Below, piece after piece: positions 54,657 through 63,850 of a DNA stretch of 64,000 nt. The DNA is from Melioribacteraceae bacterium. Its GTDB lineage: Bacteria > Bacteroidota > Ignavibacteria > Ignavibacteriales > Melioribacteraceae. The notes below the pieces were generated by a model that was given only the letters and a program-made list of their open reading frames with translations, searched no databases and had not been told where the DNA came from. The stretch is taken from the NCBI GenBank assembly GCA_021647785.1, contig JAKIUC010000001.1:112050-176049 (forward strand), read 5' to 3'. Positions within the stretch are counted from its first letter, which is position 1. Every line of letters starts with the position of its first letter. A program made the position numbers and the translations under genes.

Positions 54657-54850
54657 AAGCAGCCGCGAATTCACGAATAGGAAAAAACATATTCGTGCAT
54701 TCTACCGAAGGCATCACTACGTGAGCGACTTTCTCTTTTTTTTATTCTTCCATTCTACCATAGGCATCACTTTATGAGTGCCTTCTTTTATTCGCATTTT
54801 TTATTCGTGAATTCTACCGAAGGCATCACTACGTGAGCGGCTTTCTTTTC
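54657..54850. repeat. Degenerate three-unit repeat with inverted ends
   Basis: ATTCTACC begins units at 54699, 54752 and 54811. Each carries a GGCATCACTACGTGAGCG-type hairpin, the middle one diverged. The ends AGCCGCGAATTCACGAATA and TATTCGTGAATT...GCGGCT are inverted. AAGCCGCGAATTCACGAAT also occurs near 13514, so this is another dispersed family. Confidence 0.65.
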
Positions 54851-54857
54851 TTTTTCT

Positions 54858-55325
54858 TTATCCCGAAAAACTGAACCCCTTAATTGGCTCCCTTAAAGTG
54901 AGAACCGGACAGGGTGCCTTTCGTACAACTTTTTCTGATGTACTCCCAAAGAGAAGATGCTCAACCCCAGTATGACCATGAGTTGCAATAATAATTAAAT
55001 CTGCATCAATCTCTTTTGCTGCTTCAATAATTTCCATAAATGGTTTTCCGGTTTTCACTAAAATATTGTAGCTTAGTAATTCACCAATTTCTTTCTTTGC
55101 AAGTGTTGATAATTCTTTCTCAGATTTCTCTTCAAAGTCAATATTAGCTCTTGGAATTACCATCTGCCCCATACTTAAATCTGCCGGATAAATTATTGGT
55201 TCAATAACATATACTAAATTAATTTCAGAATTAAATTGCTGAGCAAAACTTACTGTGTATTTAAGTGCTTTTTTGGAGTAGTCGGAAAAATCGATTGGAA
55301 CTAATATTTTTTTTATCATAGCCAT
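54858..55325 (-). CDS. Universal stress protein (UspA family)
   Basis: 155 aa. It begins MAMIKKILVPIDFSDYSKKA and has the ATP-binding signature THGHTGVEHLLFGSTSEKVV (20 residues) near the C-terminus, so it is likely an ATP-binding Usp. The frame is open to 55511, but ATG 55325 is preceded by AGGAGGTATC, a near-perfect ribosome site, and starts at the family N-terminus. It has a single Usp domain and stands alone. Confidence 0.92.
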   Translation of the reverse strand: MAMIKKILVPIDFSDYSKKALKYTVSFAQQFNSEINLVYVIEPIIYPADLSMGQMVIPRANIDFEEKSEKELSTLAKKEIGELLSYNILVKTGKPFMEIIEAAKEIDADLIIIATHGHTGVEHLLFGSTSEKVVRKAPCPVLTLREPIKGFSFSG

Positions 55326-55609
55326 GATACCTCCTAATGTTGTTTGTATTAAAATAATATTTGTAATTAGTGTCTGGTCGGATACTTGTAACAGATTTAA
55401 TACAAATGAGTTATACGGTTTTTGCCTACCGAATAATGAACAAAATTGTTTCATTGTTCTATTGTTATCACACACAATCACAAACAATTTAGCAATGGAA
55501 CAATGAAACAATAGAGAATATTCATCTCTTTTAATATCTGTAAGTGTTCTCTTTGTATGGCTTTATGAATAGCCGACCAAACACTTATTAGTTATATCAA
55601 ATAAAAATA

Positions 55610-56362
55610 TTAATCAAAAATTCCTGATTCAGCAATACGCCAAATTTTCTGACATGAAAATTTATTTTCATATAATGCACGACCAATAATAGCAGAATCA
55701 ATTCCAATACTTGTTAAAGCATCTAATTCAAATAGTTCTGCACTCTTAGTTATACCACCGGAATGTGTTACTTTTAAGTTTGTGTTCTCAGCTATCATCT
55801 TTGATAGCTCAATATTTGCACCCTCCAACATTCCATTTTTTGAAACATCCGTTACTATAACACGAGTAATGCCAGCATTCTCAAGACGCTTTGCAAATTC
55901 TAATGGTGAAATATTAATTATCTCTCTTCTTCCTTTAATTACTACCTTATTAGCTATAATATCAATAGCAGCAGAGAGTCTCGAACTCCCAAACTCCTTT
56001 ATAACTTTTTCAAATTCAGAAGGTTTAGTATATGCTAAGGAACCTATTACAAGCCGAGTAACTCCTAAATCCATAGCAGTTGCTGCTTCATCGTATGATC
56101 TTATTCCCCCACCAAACTCTACGGGAATTACTACAGATTCACAAATTTCTTTTACAATTTTATAATTTTTTTTTGAATGCAAATGTGAGTGATCAAAATC
56201 GACAACATGTAAGAACTTTGCATTTTCAGTTCTCCAAATCATAGCCATTTCAACGGGGTCGTTTCCATACGCTTTGCAATTAAGCTCAGGAATACCCTGT
56301 ACAACACGGACGGTTTTACCATCCTTAATATCAATTGCCGGTATAATAAGAAGATTGGACAT
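55610..56362 (-). CDS. hisA: Phosphoribosylformimino-5-aminoimidazole carboxamide ribotide isomerase, HisA-like
   Basis: 250 aa TIM barrel. The N-terminal IIPAIDIKDGKTVRVVQG carries the first catalytic Asp, VVIPVEFGGGIRSYDEA is the phosphate loop, and VIVTDVSKNGMLEGANIEL carries the second Asp; THSGGITKSAEL is the distal phosphate site. It is not in a histidine operon here and the closing region is somewhat diverged, so a HisA/HisF-like side role cannot be excluded. It lies 77 bp downstream of tsaD. Confidence 0.85.
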   Translation of the reverse strand: MSNLLIIPAIDIKDGKTVRVVQGIPELNCKAYGNDPVEMAMIWRTENAKFLHVVDFDHSHLHSKKNYKIVKEICESVVIPVEFGGGIRSYDEAATAMDLGVTRLVIGSLAYTKPSEFEKVIKEFGSSRLSAAIDIIANKVVIKGRREIINISPLEFAKRLENAGITRVIVTDVSKNGMLEGANIELSKMIAENTNLKVTHSGGITKSAELFELDALTSIGIDSAIIGRALYENKFSCQKIWRIAESGIFD

Positions 56363-56439
56363 AAAAAAAAACTCATTTTATTATATAGTAACTTAAAAGA
56401 ATAATTGGATAAATAAAAGATAATTTGAGAGAATATATT

Positions 56440-57459
56440 TTATAAACTTTTAAAGACATTTTTTGGTAAAGCCGGATATGTATTTGCCGTTAAATCTGAA
56501 ATAATATTATTTTCAAAAAGTTTCCCTCCGCGGTAGGCAATCATTGCAGCATTATCTCCACAAAACTCAGTATCTGGTATTATTAGTTTTTTATTATATT
56601 TTTTTGATAACTCAGAAAACATATTCCCAATTGCTTTATTTGCAGCAACACCGCCAACAAGTGAAATTGATTTTACTTCAAAATTATTGATTGCTTTCTC
56701 TACATTTTTTCTTAATGCACGTACTACCGCATCTTGGAATGATGCAGCGATATCAGACTTATCTGCTTCCTGAATATTTTCAATATTTGGATATTCTTTT
56801 TGAATGTACCGAAGCACTGCCGTCTTTAATCCGCTAAATGAAAAATCGTATTCAGTTTTTAATTTTGCTACCGGAAACTTAATTGCACTTCTATCCCCTC
56901 TTTCGGAATACTCCTCTACCTTTGGACCACCCGGATACCCAAGCCCAATCATCTTTGCAACTTTATCGAAAGCTTCGCCTGCAGCATCATCTATTGTAGA
57001 GCCAAGTTTTGTGATATTCAAATCATCTTCAATTAAAAGTAAGAGTGTATGCCCGCCAGATACTGCAAGAGCGAGATATGGGAACTCCGGTTTTTCATCC
57101 ATCAAAAAGCCAGAATAGATATGACCCTCAATATGGTTTACAGCAACAAATGGTTTATCTAACGAGTATGCGAGGGCTTTACCAAAATTAAGACCAACAA
57201 GTAATGCACCAACTAAACCGGGACCTGCTGTTGCTGCAATTAAATCAATCTCCTTTTTATCAATATCAGCAACAGTTAACGCTTCTTTAAAAAGTGGTGC
57301 AATAATCTGCAAATGTGCACGGCTCGATAGTTCAGGCACTACTCCACCATACTTTTTATGAAAGTGTTGAGAAGATATTAGGTTCGATAAAATTTTTCCA
57401 TCTCGTAAAATTGAAACAGAAGTTTCATCGCAAGAAGATTCAAGTCCAAGTATTGTCAT
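56440..57459 (-). CDS. tsaD: tRNA N6-adenosine threonylcarbamoyltransferase TsaD
   Basis: 339 aa. It transfers threonylcarbamoyl to A37 of ANN-decoding tRNAs. ASKHA-fold signatures are clear: ILGLESSCDETSVSIL, VPELSSRAHLQII and the metal-binding HIEGH (His109, His113). GLGYPGGPKVEEYSERGDR and VGGVAANKAI follow. It starts 13 bp downstream of the proline dehydrogenase gene, in the same direction. Confidence 0.97.
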   Translation of the reverse strand: MTILGLESSCDETSVSILRDGKILSNLISSQHFHKKYGGVVPELSSRAHLQIIAPLFKEALTVADIDKKEIDLIAATAGPGLVGALLVGLNFGKALAYSLDKPFVAVNHIEGHIYSGFLMDEKPEFPYLALAVSGGHTLLLLIEDDLNITKLGSTIDDAAGEAFDKVAKMIGLGYPGGPKVEEYSERGDRSAIKFPVAKLKTEYDFSFSGLKTAVLRYIQKEYPNIENIQEADKSDIAASFQDAVVRALRKNVEKAINNFEVKSISLVGGVAANKAIGNMFSELSKKYNKKLIIPDTEFCGDNAAMIAYRGGKLFENNIISDLTANTYPALPKNVFKSL

Positions 57460-57472
57460 AATTTGTACTTAA

Positions 57473-58378
57473 TTAATTACCAAATGGCAAAAAGCCTTTG
57501 AACATAGTCCAGGCAAGTTGCGGGTTTTCTTGTAAACGGCGTACTGCATAAAAATGCCACTGCTCACCAAACGGAACATAAACACGCATCTTATGTCCGT
57601 CATCCAATATTTGTTTACGTAGTTTTTCAGTTACGCCGTAAAGCATTTGGAATTCATATTTATCGGGGGTTAGATTTCTATCGGCAATAATTTTATATGC
57701 CCTATCAACAATTGGCTTATCGTGAGTTGCAATTCCTACATAACATCCATCATCTAACATTAAATTTAATGCAGCAATAAAATTATCTCTAATTTCCTCT
57801 CTCCCTTTATATGCAATCTCTTCCGGCTCAATGTAAATTCCTTTACAAATTCTATAATCTGTCTTAACTTTATTCATATCACGAATATCATCTAATGTGC
57901 GATACAAATAAGCCTGCACAACAATACCAACATTATCGGGGTATTTTTCGTAAAGTTTTTTATAAAGTTTTATGATGTTATCTGTTGTGGATGAGTCTTC
58001 CATATCGATGCGAACAAAATTGTTATACTTTTTTGCACGTTCAATAATTTTTTCATACTGTTCATAACAGAAATCGAAATCTATTTCCAATCCGAATTGA
58101 GTTGGTTTGGTGGAGATATTTGAATCTAATTTTTCACTTTCAATTCTATCAAGCAGTTCAAGAAATTGATTCACAAAGCTAACTGCATCTTCCCTTCTGT
58201 TAACAGATTCGCCAAGAATATCCATTGTAGCAGTAATTCCCTCAGAATTTAACTCTTTTGTAACAGCTACACCTTCAGTTAAAGTTTTTCCTGCAATGTA
58301 CTTTTTTGCAAATAGATAGATAAGTGATTTTGGTAAGATCTTGACAGTATTTACTATCAAATTATGAATTGGGTTCAA
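57473..58378 (-). CDS. Proline dehydrogenase (monofunctional)
   Basis: 301 aa FAD enzyme oxidising proline to pyrroline-5-carboxylate. The barrel carries FVRIDMEDSSTTDNIIKLYK (20 residues), RICKGIYIEPEEIAYKG, ATHDKPIVDRA and EFQMLYGVTEKLRK. The proline-binding C-terminus is RVYVPFGEQWHFYAVRRLQE (20 residues). It is the short, PutB-type form without the P5C dehydrogenase domain. It is probably co-transcribed with tsaD (13-bp gap). Confidence 0.93.
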   Translation of the reverse strand: MNPIHNLIVNTVKILPKSLIYLFAKKYIAGKTLTEGVAVTKELNSEGITATMDILGESVNRREDAVSFVNQFLELLDRIESEKLDSNISTKPTQFGLEIDFDFCYEQYEKIIERAKKYNNFVRIDMEDSSTTDNIIKLYKKLYEKYPDNVGIVVQAYLYRTLDDIRDMNKVKTDYRICKGIYIEPEEIAYKGREEIRDNFIAALNLMLDDGCYVGIATHDKPIVDRAYKIIADRNLTPDKYEFQMLYGVTEKLRKQILDDGHKMRVYVPFGEQWHFYAVRRLQENPQLAWTMFKGFLPFGN

Positions 58379-58637
58379 TTACACACCATTTTATTTTTTG
58401 AACTTCAAAGTTAATTTTAGTCCAATTATTATGCAAGAATTTAAATTTTTATTTTCTAAATATGTGAATTTATTTTGTTTCGCGAGAGTCGGGGAGCGAG
58501 TTGCGGGGAGCGGGGTGCGAGTTTTAAGTTACGAGTTTCAAGATTCGAGATTAACAAAACTAGGAATTATTATTCATCCGGAAGTATCTCTCTAACTGAG
58601 ATGTTCCAACCACCTTACACTTTTCGTGGGGTTAAAT
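58379..58637. other. Non-coding stretch with degenerate repeat text
   Basis: No gene is seen. GAGAGTCGGGGAGCGAGTTG then CGGGGAGCGGGGTGCGAG at about 58483-58519 is G-rich and unlike its surroundings, and related text (GGGTTGCGGGGAGCGGG) occurs near 59601. Confidence 0.5.
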
Positions 58638-58799
58638 TCAATTGATTATTTTGAAGTATTCTGTTCTTTCGTTTAAGTTATCAGTTATTTGAAATTTTCC
58701 TAGCCACTTAGAAGAGAAAGATGTTTTTTCTTCTTCAAGTACTTTAGCGAGCATATCTTCAACTAATTGCGAAACAGACTTACCTTATTTAGTTTTCAT
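58638..58799 (-). pseudogene. Decayed antitoxin (DUF6364-like) with internal deletion
   Basis: ATG 58799 reads MKTK, then a stop. The same frame then continues GKSVSQLVEDMLAKVLEEEK and ends DNLNERTEYFKIIN at 58638. Intact relatives read a basic RHH strand between MKTK and GKSVSQLVEDY, so the DNA-binding part is deleted and the junction creates a stop. It lies upstream of nothing toxin-like on its own side. It is near the separate ParE/Phd pair. Confidence 0.6.
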
Positions 58800-58964
58800 A
58801 TTCAACTCCATATAGCGGCAAAGCCGCAGTCCGCCGTGGCGGATTAGATTAAAAGAGATTAGATATCAGACAAAAACTACAAAGAAAGAATTTACTATAG
58901 TTTCGTAGCAATTAGAGGTAAATATTCTTGTACCATTTGAAATATAGAAGTAACGAAATAGTAA

Positions 58965-59273
58965 TTATAAAAACAACTTGTAGTCTCTTGCACTATGTAA
59001 AATTCTGTGAATCCAGATTGTCTGTTTTTCTATTGTATAAAATAATATGTAGTTTTGAACTATTAGATAACGATATCCAAGGTTTTTAATTTCTTCATCT
59101 CTTGGGATTCTTCCAAGCAAAGGGTTTTCTGATAATAGAATCAAGCTCTTTTCAATTTTATCCGCTATTGTAATTGCAGCAATCGGATTTTCTATGGCAA
59201 TGTATGTAATTATTTCAGTTAAGTCTTCTTCTGCTATTGTTAAAAGTCTAACTTGAAATTTACTCTTTGGCAT
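58965..59273 (-). CDS. ParE/RelE-family toxin
   Basis: 102 aa. The ParE pattern is clear: VRLLTIAEEDLTEIITYIAI, a helix with PLLGRIPRDEEIK and the strand pair YRYLIVQNYILFYTIEK, ending WIHRILHSARDY. Most relatives with Phd/YefM partners are RelE- or ParE-like; the target (gyrase or ribosome) is not determined by sequence. It overlaps the antitoxin gene by 14 nt. Confidence 0.88.
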   Translation of the reverse strand: MPKSKFQVRLLTIAEEDLTEIITYIAIENPIAAITIADKIEKSLILLSENPLLGRIPRDEEIKNLGYRYLIVQNYILFYTIEKQTIWIHRILHSARDYKLFL

Positions 59274-59532
59274 TTATTGATTTCCTAATGTTTGTCATCA
59301 CTTGCTTCAAAGTTCTTCCTTTGTCTCCACCAGCTCTCTGATTTTGAGCAATTGATAATTTTGATAATAATTCCATTTTGGACTGTAATTTAGAGAAGTG
59401 TGATATAGACATAACCACCAAACTTCCTTCTCCATTTTTCGTAATAAATATTGGTTCGTTTACATTGTGTGCGAGTTCAGAAATTTCATTAGACTTGTTT
59501 CTTAAATCGGAAATAGGTTTTATAATAGGCAT
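59260..59532 (-). CDS. Phd/YefM-family antitoxin
   Basis: 90 aa. The N-terminal Phd/YefM DNA-binding fold is visible (IIKPISDLRNKSNEISELAH, 20 residues; EPIFITKNGEGSLVVMS), with an acidic/helical C-terminus that would bind the toxin. AAAGGAGAAAATTAAA precedes the ATG. It is the first gene of the pair and presumably represses it. Confidence 0.9.
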   Translation of the reverse strand: MPIIKPISDLRNKSNEISELAHNVNEPIFITKNGEGSLVVMSISHFSKLQSKMELLSKLSIAQNQRAGGDKGRTLKQVMTNIRKSINAKE

Positions 59533-59686
59533 TTTAATTTTCTCCTTTTTATTGTGTCAAAATTATATCAATATTATGATAAATGCAAGTAAAAGATTTG
59601 GGTTGCGGGGAGCGGGTTTAAAGACTCAAGATTTGAGATTATTTGAGTAGTAGCCACCGCTGTGGTGGACTATTGCATAATCCAAA

Positions 59687-60358
59687 TTAAATTGAATTCA
59701 CATCGTCAACATTTTCAGCTTTACCATCTTTTAGTCTTATTACTCTTCCGCTATGTTTTTTTACTAATCCATAATTATGAGTGGCAAAGAGAACCGATGT
59801 ACCGCGAGCACTAATTTTTGTAAGAATATCTAAAATTTCGTTTGATGTTTCCGGGTCAAGATTTCCGGTTGGTTCATCAGCTATTATTAATTTTGGCTCA
59901 TTAATTATTGCTCGTGCAATTGCAATACGCTGCTGCTCACCACCAGATAGCTGGTGTATCTTATTTTTCTGTTTATGTGCTAAACCAACTTCTGATAGAA
60001 CTTGATAAACTTTGCGTTTTAAGTTTTTCCCTTTTACTCCAGTTATTTCCAGAACAAATGCTAGATTTTCATATACTGTTCTATCTTCAAGCAATTTAAA
60101 ATCTTGGAAAATAATCCCCACATTCCTTCTCAGTTCTGGTAATATTTTTGGTTTAATAGTATCGCTGCTGAATTTATCGAACTGAACATAACCACCTTGC
60201 GGCAGTATGTTCATATATATCATCTCCAAAAGAGTAGTTTTTCCCGAACCACTTTTTCCAATAAGAAAAACAAATTCACTTTCATCAATTGAAAAACTAA
60301 GGTCTGAAAATACAGGCTGGTTTTTGTAATTAAATTCTACGTTATTAAAACTAAGCAT
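59687..60358 (-). CDS. ftsE: FtsE-like ABC transporter ATP-binding protein
   Basis: 223 aa. Walker [16 protein letters not shown], signature [15 protein letters not shown] and Walker [17 protein letters not shown] are intact. The overall layout (N-terminal [29 protein letters not shown]) is that of FtsE, which with FtsX activates cell-wall hydrolases at division. No ftsX lies downstream in the window (an intergenic stretch, then a TA pair), so a different partner or a distant ftsX is implied. It overlaps the methyltransferase gene by 8 nt. Confidence 0.85.
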   Translation of the reverse strand: MLSFNNVEFNYKNQPVFSDLSFSIDESEFVFLIGKSGSGKTTLLEMIYMNILPQGGYVQFDKFSSDTIKPKILPELRRNVGIIFQDFKLLEDRTVYENLAFVLEITGVKGKNLKRKVYQVLSEVGLAHKQKNKIHQLSGGEQQRIAIARAIINEPKLIIADEPTGNLDPETSNEILDILTKISARGTSVLFATHNYGLVKKHSGRVIRLKDGKAENVDDVNSI

Positions 60359-61082
60359 TATTCTTCTTCATAATAAATTGGATTCTTTCACTTTCGCTAT
60401 TTGCATCTTCAAAAGTAAACGATTCAAAACAGTCCACAACATATAATCCCGAATTTTCTGCAAGTTCAAAGTATAACTCAAAATCATATATTTTCTGAGT
60501 ATGAACTTCCTCAATTATTTCTCCATTTCCAAGTTTTACTTTAAATCTATTTTTATGAACCTTTTTATCAATATCATAATTGCTTATTTGCTTGTAGAGC
60601 AAACCACGATATTTCCCTTTTCTATTCAACCTTTTAGCATTTTTAATACTATTTTTTTCCAAACTTGCATCAAAGGTAAAAACACCGTCGTTGCTCAATA
60701 TCCGAGATATTTCATTAAAATATTTTTGCAATTCATATTTGTTTTCCAAATAATTAATACTATCAAATGTGGAAAAAATAAAATTGAACTTAGATTTAAA
60801 TGGTAAACTTGTCATATCTGCACAAACACATTTTTCATTTTCATCAATTAACAAAAGCATACTTTTTGATAAATCAAGTAACACTAAGTTTGGGAAAATC
60901 TTTGATAAATAGGATGCCAACTTCCCACTTCCGGCAGCAATTTCAAGATAGGTTTCTGCTTTGGCAAAATAGAATGTTTGTAAATCAGAAATGTACTTAG
61001 CCCAATCGTGGTAAGTGATTGTTCGCATTAAGTGATTATAAATTAGTGAAACAACTTTGTATGGATCTTTTTTCATTTTCAA
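60351..61082 (-). CDS. SAM-dependent methyltransferase, substrate unknown
   Basis: 243 aa class I methyltransferase. SAM-binding motif I is YLEIAAGSGKLASYLSK, an Ala replacing the commoner second Gly (E-I-A-A-G-S-G). Motif II/III text is NLVLLDLSKSMLLL, and FSTFDSINYLENK is motif IV. The C-terminal half has GLYVVDCFESFTFEDANSES, as in methyltransferase-11/25 groups. It lies between pdxA and ftsE in a tight operon, 1 bp from the pdxA stop. The substrate is not known. Confidence 0.85.
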   Translation of the reverse strand: MKMKKDPYKVVSLIYNHLMRTITYHDWAKYISDLQTFYFAKAETYLEIAAGSGKLASYLSKIFPNLVLLDLSKSMLLLIDENEKCVCADMTSLPFKSKFNFIFSTFDSINYLENKYELQKYFNEISRILSNDGVFTFDASLEKNSIKNAKRLNRKGKYRGLLYKQISNYDIDKKVHKNRFKVKLGNGEIIEEVHTQKIYDFELYFELAENSGLYVVDCFESFTFEDANSESERIQFIMKKNNA

Positions 61083-61083
61083 A

Positions 61084-62085
61084 TTATGAGAGTGAACAAT
61101 TTCTGTTTTTAACTATTTGCCTACCCCAATTAAATGACTCGATTAAACTATTTGGATTAGCAATTAGTTTTCGTGAAATATCAAAAGCAGTTCCGTGGTC
61201 AGGTGAAGTTCTAACTATTGGCAACCCGGCTGTGTAGTTTACTCCTTCATCAAAACTGATTAGCTTAAAAGGAATTAGAACTTGGTCGTGATACATTCCA
61301 ATTGTGAAATCAAATTTATTTTGGAGTTTGTTACCAAAAAAAGCATCGGGTACAAATGGACCTTCTACATTAAAACCTTCCTCTTTTAATTCCTTTATTG
61401 CAGGAATTATTTCATTAATTTCTTCCATTCCTAAATGCCCTTCTTCTCCAGAATGCGGATTTAACCCAAGTACCGCAATACGAGGGGATTTAATCTTCAA
61501 ATCATTTTCAGAAGTAGAATGAACTTGCTTCACTACATTTTTAATTCTATCCAATGTAATTAAAGCAGGAACTTTCTCTAATGGTTCGTGGATAGTTGTG
61601 AGTGCAGTTTTAAATCTTGAAGAAAGGAACATCATTAAATAATTATTAATTTTCGTTAAATCGCCAAGTAAATCTGTATGTCCGGTAAATTCTATTCCTG
61701 CTAATTTCCAAGCAGTTTTAGAAACAGGAGCAGTAATCATTGCAGCTCCTAACTTATTATTTATTAATTCATACGCTTTTAAAATAGCATTATAGCTTGC
61801 CAAACCTGATGAAGCTGTTGATTTGCCTATATCTAAATCGGCAAATCCAATATTTAATATTGTTACAACCCCACTATTTACATTGGTTTCCGAGAATGAA
61901 TCAGATATTTCAAATGGAAATTTAACATGAACTATTTCACTATAATACTCGAAAACATTTTTAGGGATAATTAAGGTGAACTTGTATTTCTCTTTTGAAT
62001 GTATCTGATTAATTGCTTTTATTGAAATCTCTGGACCAATTCCATTTATATCGCCGCATGTAAAAATATAATTATCCACTATCAC
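61084..62085 (-). CDS. pdxA: 4-hydroxythreonine-4-phosphate dehydrogenase
   Basis: 333 aa, pyridoxal phosphate synthesis (DXP-dependent route). The family opening GDINGIGPEISIKAI, GHTDLLGDLT (metal-binding His), LGLNPHSGEEGHLG and MYHDQVLIPFKLI are all present. The start is a GTG at 62085 overlapping the previous gene's stop by 4 nt. No pdxJ is nearby. Confidence 0.94.
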   Translation of the reverse strand: MIVDNYIFTCGDINGIGPEISIKAINQIHSKEKYKFTLIIPKNVFEYYSEIVHVKFPFEISDSFSETNVNSGVVTILNIGFADLDIGKSTASSGLASYNAILKAYELINNKLGAAMITAPVSKTAWKLAGIEFTGHTDLLGDLTKINNYLMMFLSSRFKTALTTIHEPLEKVPALITLDRIKNVVKQVHSTSENDLKIKSPRIAVLGLNPHSGEEGHLGMEEINEIIPAIKELKEEGFNVEGPFVPDAFFGNKLQNKFDFTIGMYHDQVLIPFKLISFDEGVNYTAGLPIVRTSPDHGTAFDISRKLIANPNSLIESFNWGRQIVKNRNCSLS

Positions 62086-63419
62086 TTAACCCTTTCAAAT
62101 TTGCCTGTACCTGTTTTATCAGAGAAGTAAATTTTTTCGTTCAGAGAATTATATATCCACACTTCAAGTACATTATAGATTTCACTATACGTGCGTTCAA
62201 TTTTATCTGGTTTACCAAAAAGTAAATATGTTCTTCCTCTGTCTGTATCTAAGCCATCATTTTTCCCGAGTGAGTTAAATTCTTTTCGTACAAAATCAAT
62301 TCTTGAATAAAATTCATAAAATATTTCATTAAAGGAGGTTGTATTGTTATCATCAAATTTACTCCAAAAGTTAAAAAGAGCTTTATATTGTTCCTCATCT
62401 GAAATACCTAATAAACTATCGGCAACATCTTTATATCCAATAATTTTCATTGCAGATATAGCACCATCTAAACTTAAAAGTGATTTTGGCTTTTCATTCC
62501 AAAACACATTCATATCAAATTCCAATTCAAAGGTTTCCGATTTCAGAAATATTGTAGCATTACCTTCAATTAGATTTTTATTAACAAAGTTTAATCTAAA
62601 GTATTTTATTAATTCTGAATTATTATTTTTAACAAGAACTATTTGATTGTTACACTCAAATAATTCATTATTAAATAATTCATATTCAGTAATTTCATTT
62701 TCAGTAATTATTTTTTCATCTTGTTTTATTATTACATTTAGCAACAAATCATCTTTTGAATAGATTGGAATTAGCAGGTCATATTCATCTTTGGAAAATG
62801 GTATCCTATTTTGAAAATTAGCGAGTTTTATATTTGATGAATCACAATTACTACTATTGGAAATAACAATTGGTTTCATTATCTGACTTGAATCGACCAA
62901 TAGATTTAACGACATATTCTTTATTTCAATATCAGTATTACCGAGTAAAATGGAGGGTAATATTCTATACTCACCTTCACTAAGTTTAAAATTAGTAATT
63001 CCTTCAAGAAATAAATCTTCAGCATCTGTTTTTTCATACTCTGCTATGGATATTGTTTTTCTATTAAACTTTCTTGAAATAAACTTATCACCTTCAAATA
63101 TTTCATAAGTTATAGTTAGCTCAGAATTAAACTTTGCCCCTTCTCTAACAAAGAGAAGATTATTATAAGGTATTTTAAATGAGATAAAACAAGTGAAGAG
63201 TGAACTGCTTGGAATGAGATGAGTTTCAAAATAAATTGGTGGTCTTTTTGATAGTGCCTTGTGCGCAATTCTTTTTTGTGCAAAGAGTATATTAAAAGAG
63301 AGAAGAATACAAATAAAGAAAAGTATTTCTTTACTCTTTATTGGCTTTAATTGTTTAATAAAATTCAAACTAATAGTGGTTTTTTGAAAAGAGAAATATA
63401 ATAAAAAAAAACTTGTCAA
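62082..63419 (-). CDS. GWxTD-domain secreted protein
   Basis: 445 aa if started at TTG 63419. A hydrophobic signal segment EILFFICILLSFNILFAQ is at about residues 31-48. The C-terminus carries the GWxTD-type motif (KNDGLDTDRGRTYLLFGKPD, 20 residues) with RIDFVRKEFN before it. GWxTD proteins are frequent in Ignavibacteria/Bacteroidota, and their role is unknown. No ATG lies in the first 90 codons. The TTG at 63368 is another possible start, closer to the signal peptide. It is the first gene of an operon with pdxA, a methyltransferase and ftsE. Confidence 0.8.
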   Translation of the reverse strand: MTSFFLLYFSFQKTTISLNFIKQLKPIKSKEILFFICILLSFNILFAQKRIAHKALSKRPPIYFETHLIPSSSLFTCFISFKIPYNNLLFVREGAKFNSELTITYEIFEGDKFISRKFNRKTISIAEYEKTDAEDLFLEGITNFKLSEGEYRILPSILLGNTDIEIKNMSLNLLVDSSQIMKPIVISNSSNCDSSNIKLANFQNRIPFSKDEYDLLIPIYSKDDLLLNVIIKQDEKIITENEITEYELFNNELFECNNQIVLVKNNNSELIKYFRLNFVNKNLIEGNATIFLKSETFELEFDMNVFWNEKPKSLLSLDGAISAMKIIGYKDVADSLLGISDEEQYKALFNFWSKFDDNNTTSFNEIFYEFYSRIDFVRKEFNSLGKNDGLDTDRGRTYLLFGKPDKIERTYSEIYNVLEVWIYNSLNEKIYFSDKTGTGKFERVK

Positions 63420-63473
63420 ATGGATAAGCTCAATTCAGAGAAATAATGCGGGGGTAAAATAATTTCAATTAAT

Positions 63474-63495
63474 AAATCCCGCAATTGCGGGATTT
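63474..63495. repeat. Perfect 22-nt palindrome
   Basis: AAATCCCGCAATTGCGGGAT followed by TT reads the same on both strands. It is 55 bp upstream of the GWxTD gene start. It could be an operator, or the end of a transcript from beyond the window. Confidence 0.5.
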
Positions 63496-63759
63496 TATAC
63501 GCATTTTTAGCCGGAAAAATAATTTTTCATATATTCTAACCTGAATAAACCAGAACCAAAATGGAGAAACAAAAACCTTCTCCCAAAGGGATTCCTTCTT
63601 TGGAAGAGGTTTCTCCAGTATATAAAGTTCATTTGCAATATCAGGTGTCAGTTATAATTGATACTATAGTATTACAACATAAATCCTTCCCGCAAAGAAC
63701 GCGGGACAAGTTATTTTTTATATTAAGAAATTTCAAATGATAAAAAGCAAAAAACAAAT

Positions 63760-63835
63760 AAACGACAAAAATCAAATTTCAAAATTTACTTTCTTGGTTC
63801 TCAATTTGTTATTTATAATTTGATTTTTGTCGTTT
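63760..63835. repeat. 19-bp perfect inverted repeat
   Basis: 63760-63778 (AAACGACAAAAATCAAATT) is exactly complementary to 63817-63835, with 38 bp between. It is directly followed by GCGGCTTTGCCGCC, another hairpin. It may be a further non-autonomous repeat. Confidence 0.7.
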
Positions 63836-63850
63836 GCGGCTTTGCCGCCA

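Noticed and set aside
55326..55511. 62-residue N-terminal extension of the Usp gene
   Set aside because: A strong AGGAGG site precedes ATG 55325 and the extension lacks family similarity; the 284-bp gap otherwise shows no gene.
58398..58595. 65-aa plus-strand gene
   Set aside because: It runs through a G-rich degenerate repeat (GTCGGGGAGCGAGTTGCG) and overlaps the promoter side of the proline dehydrogenase gene.
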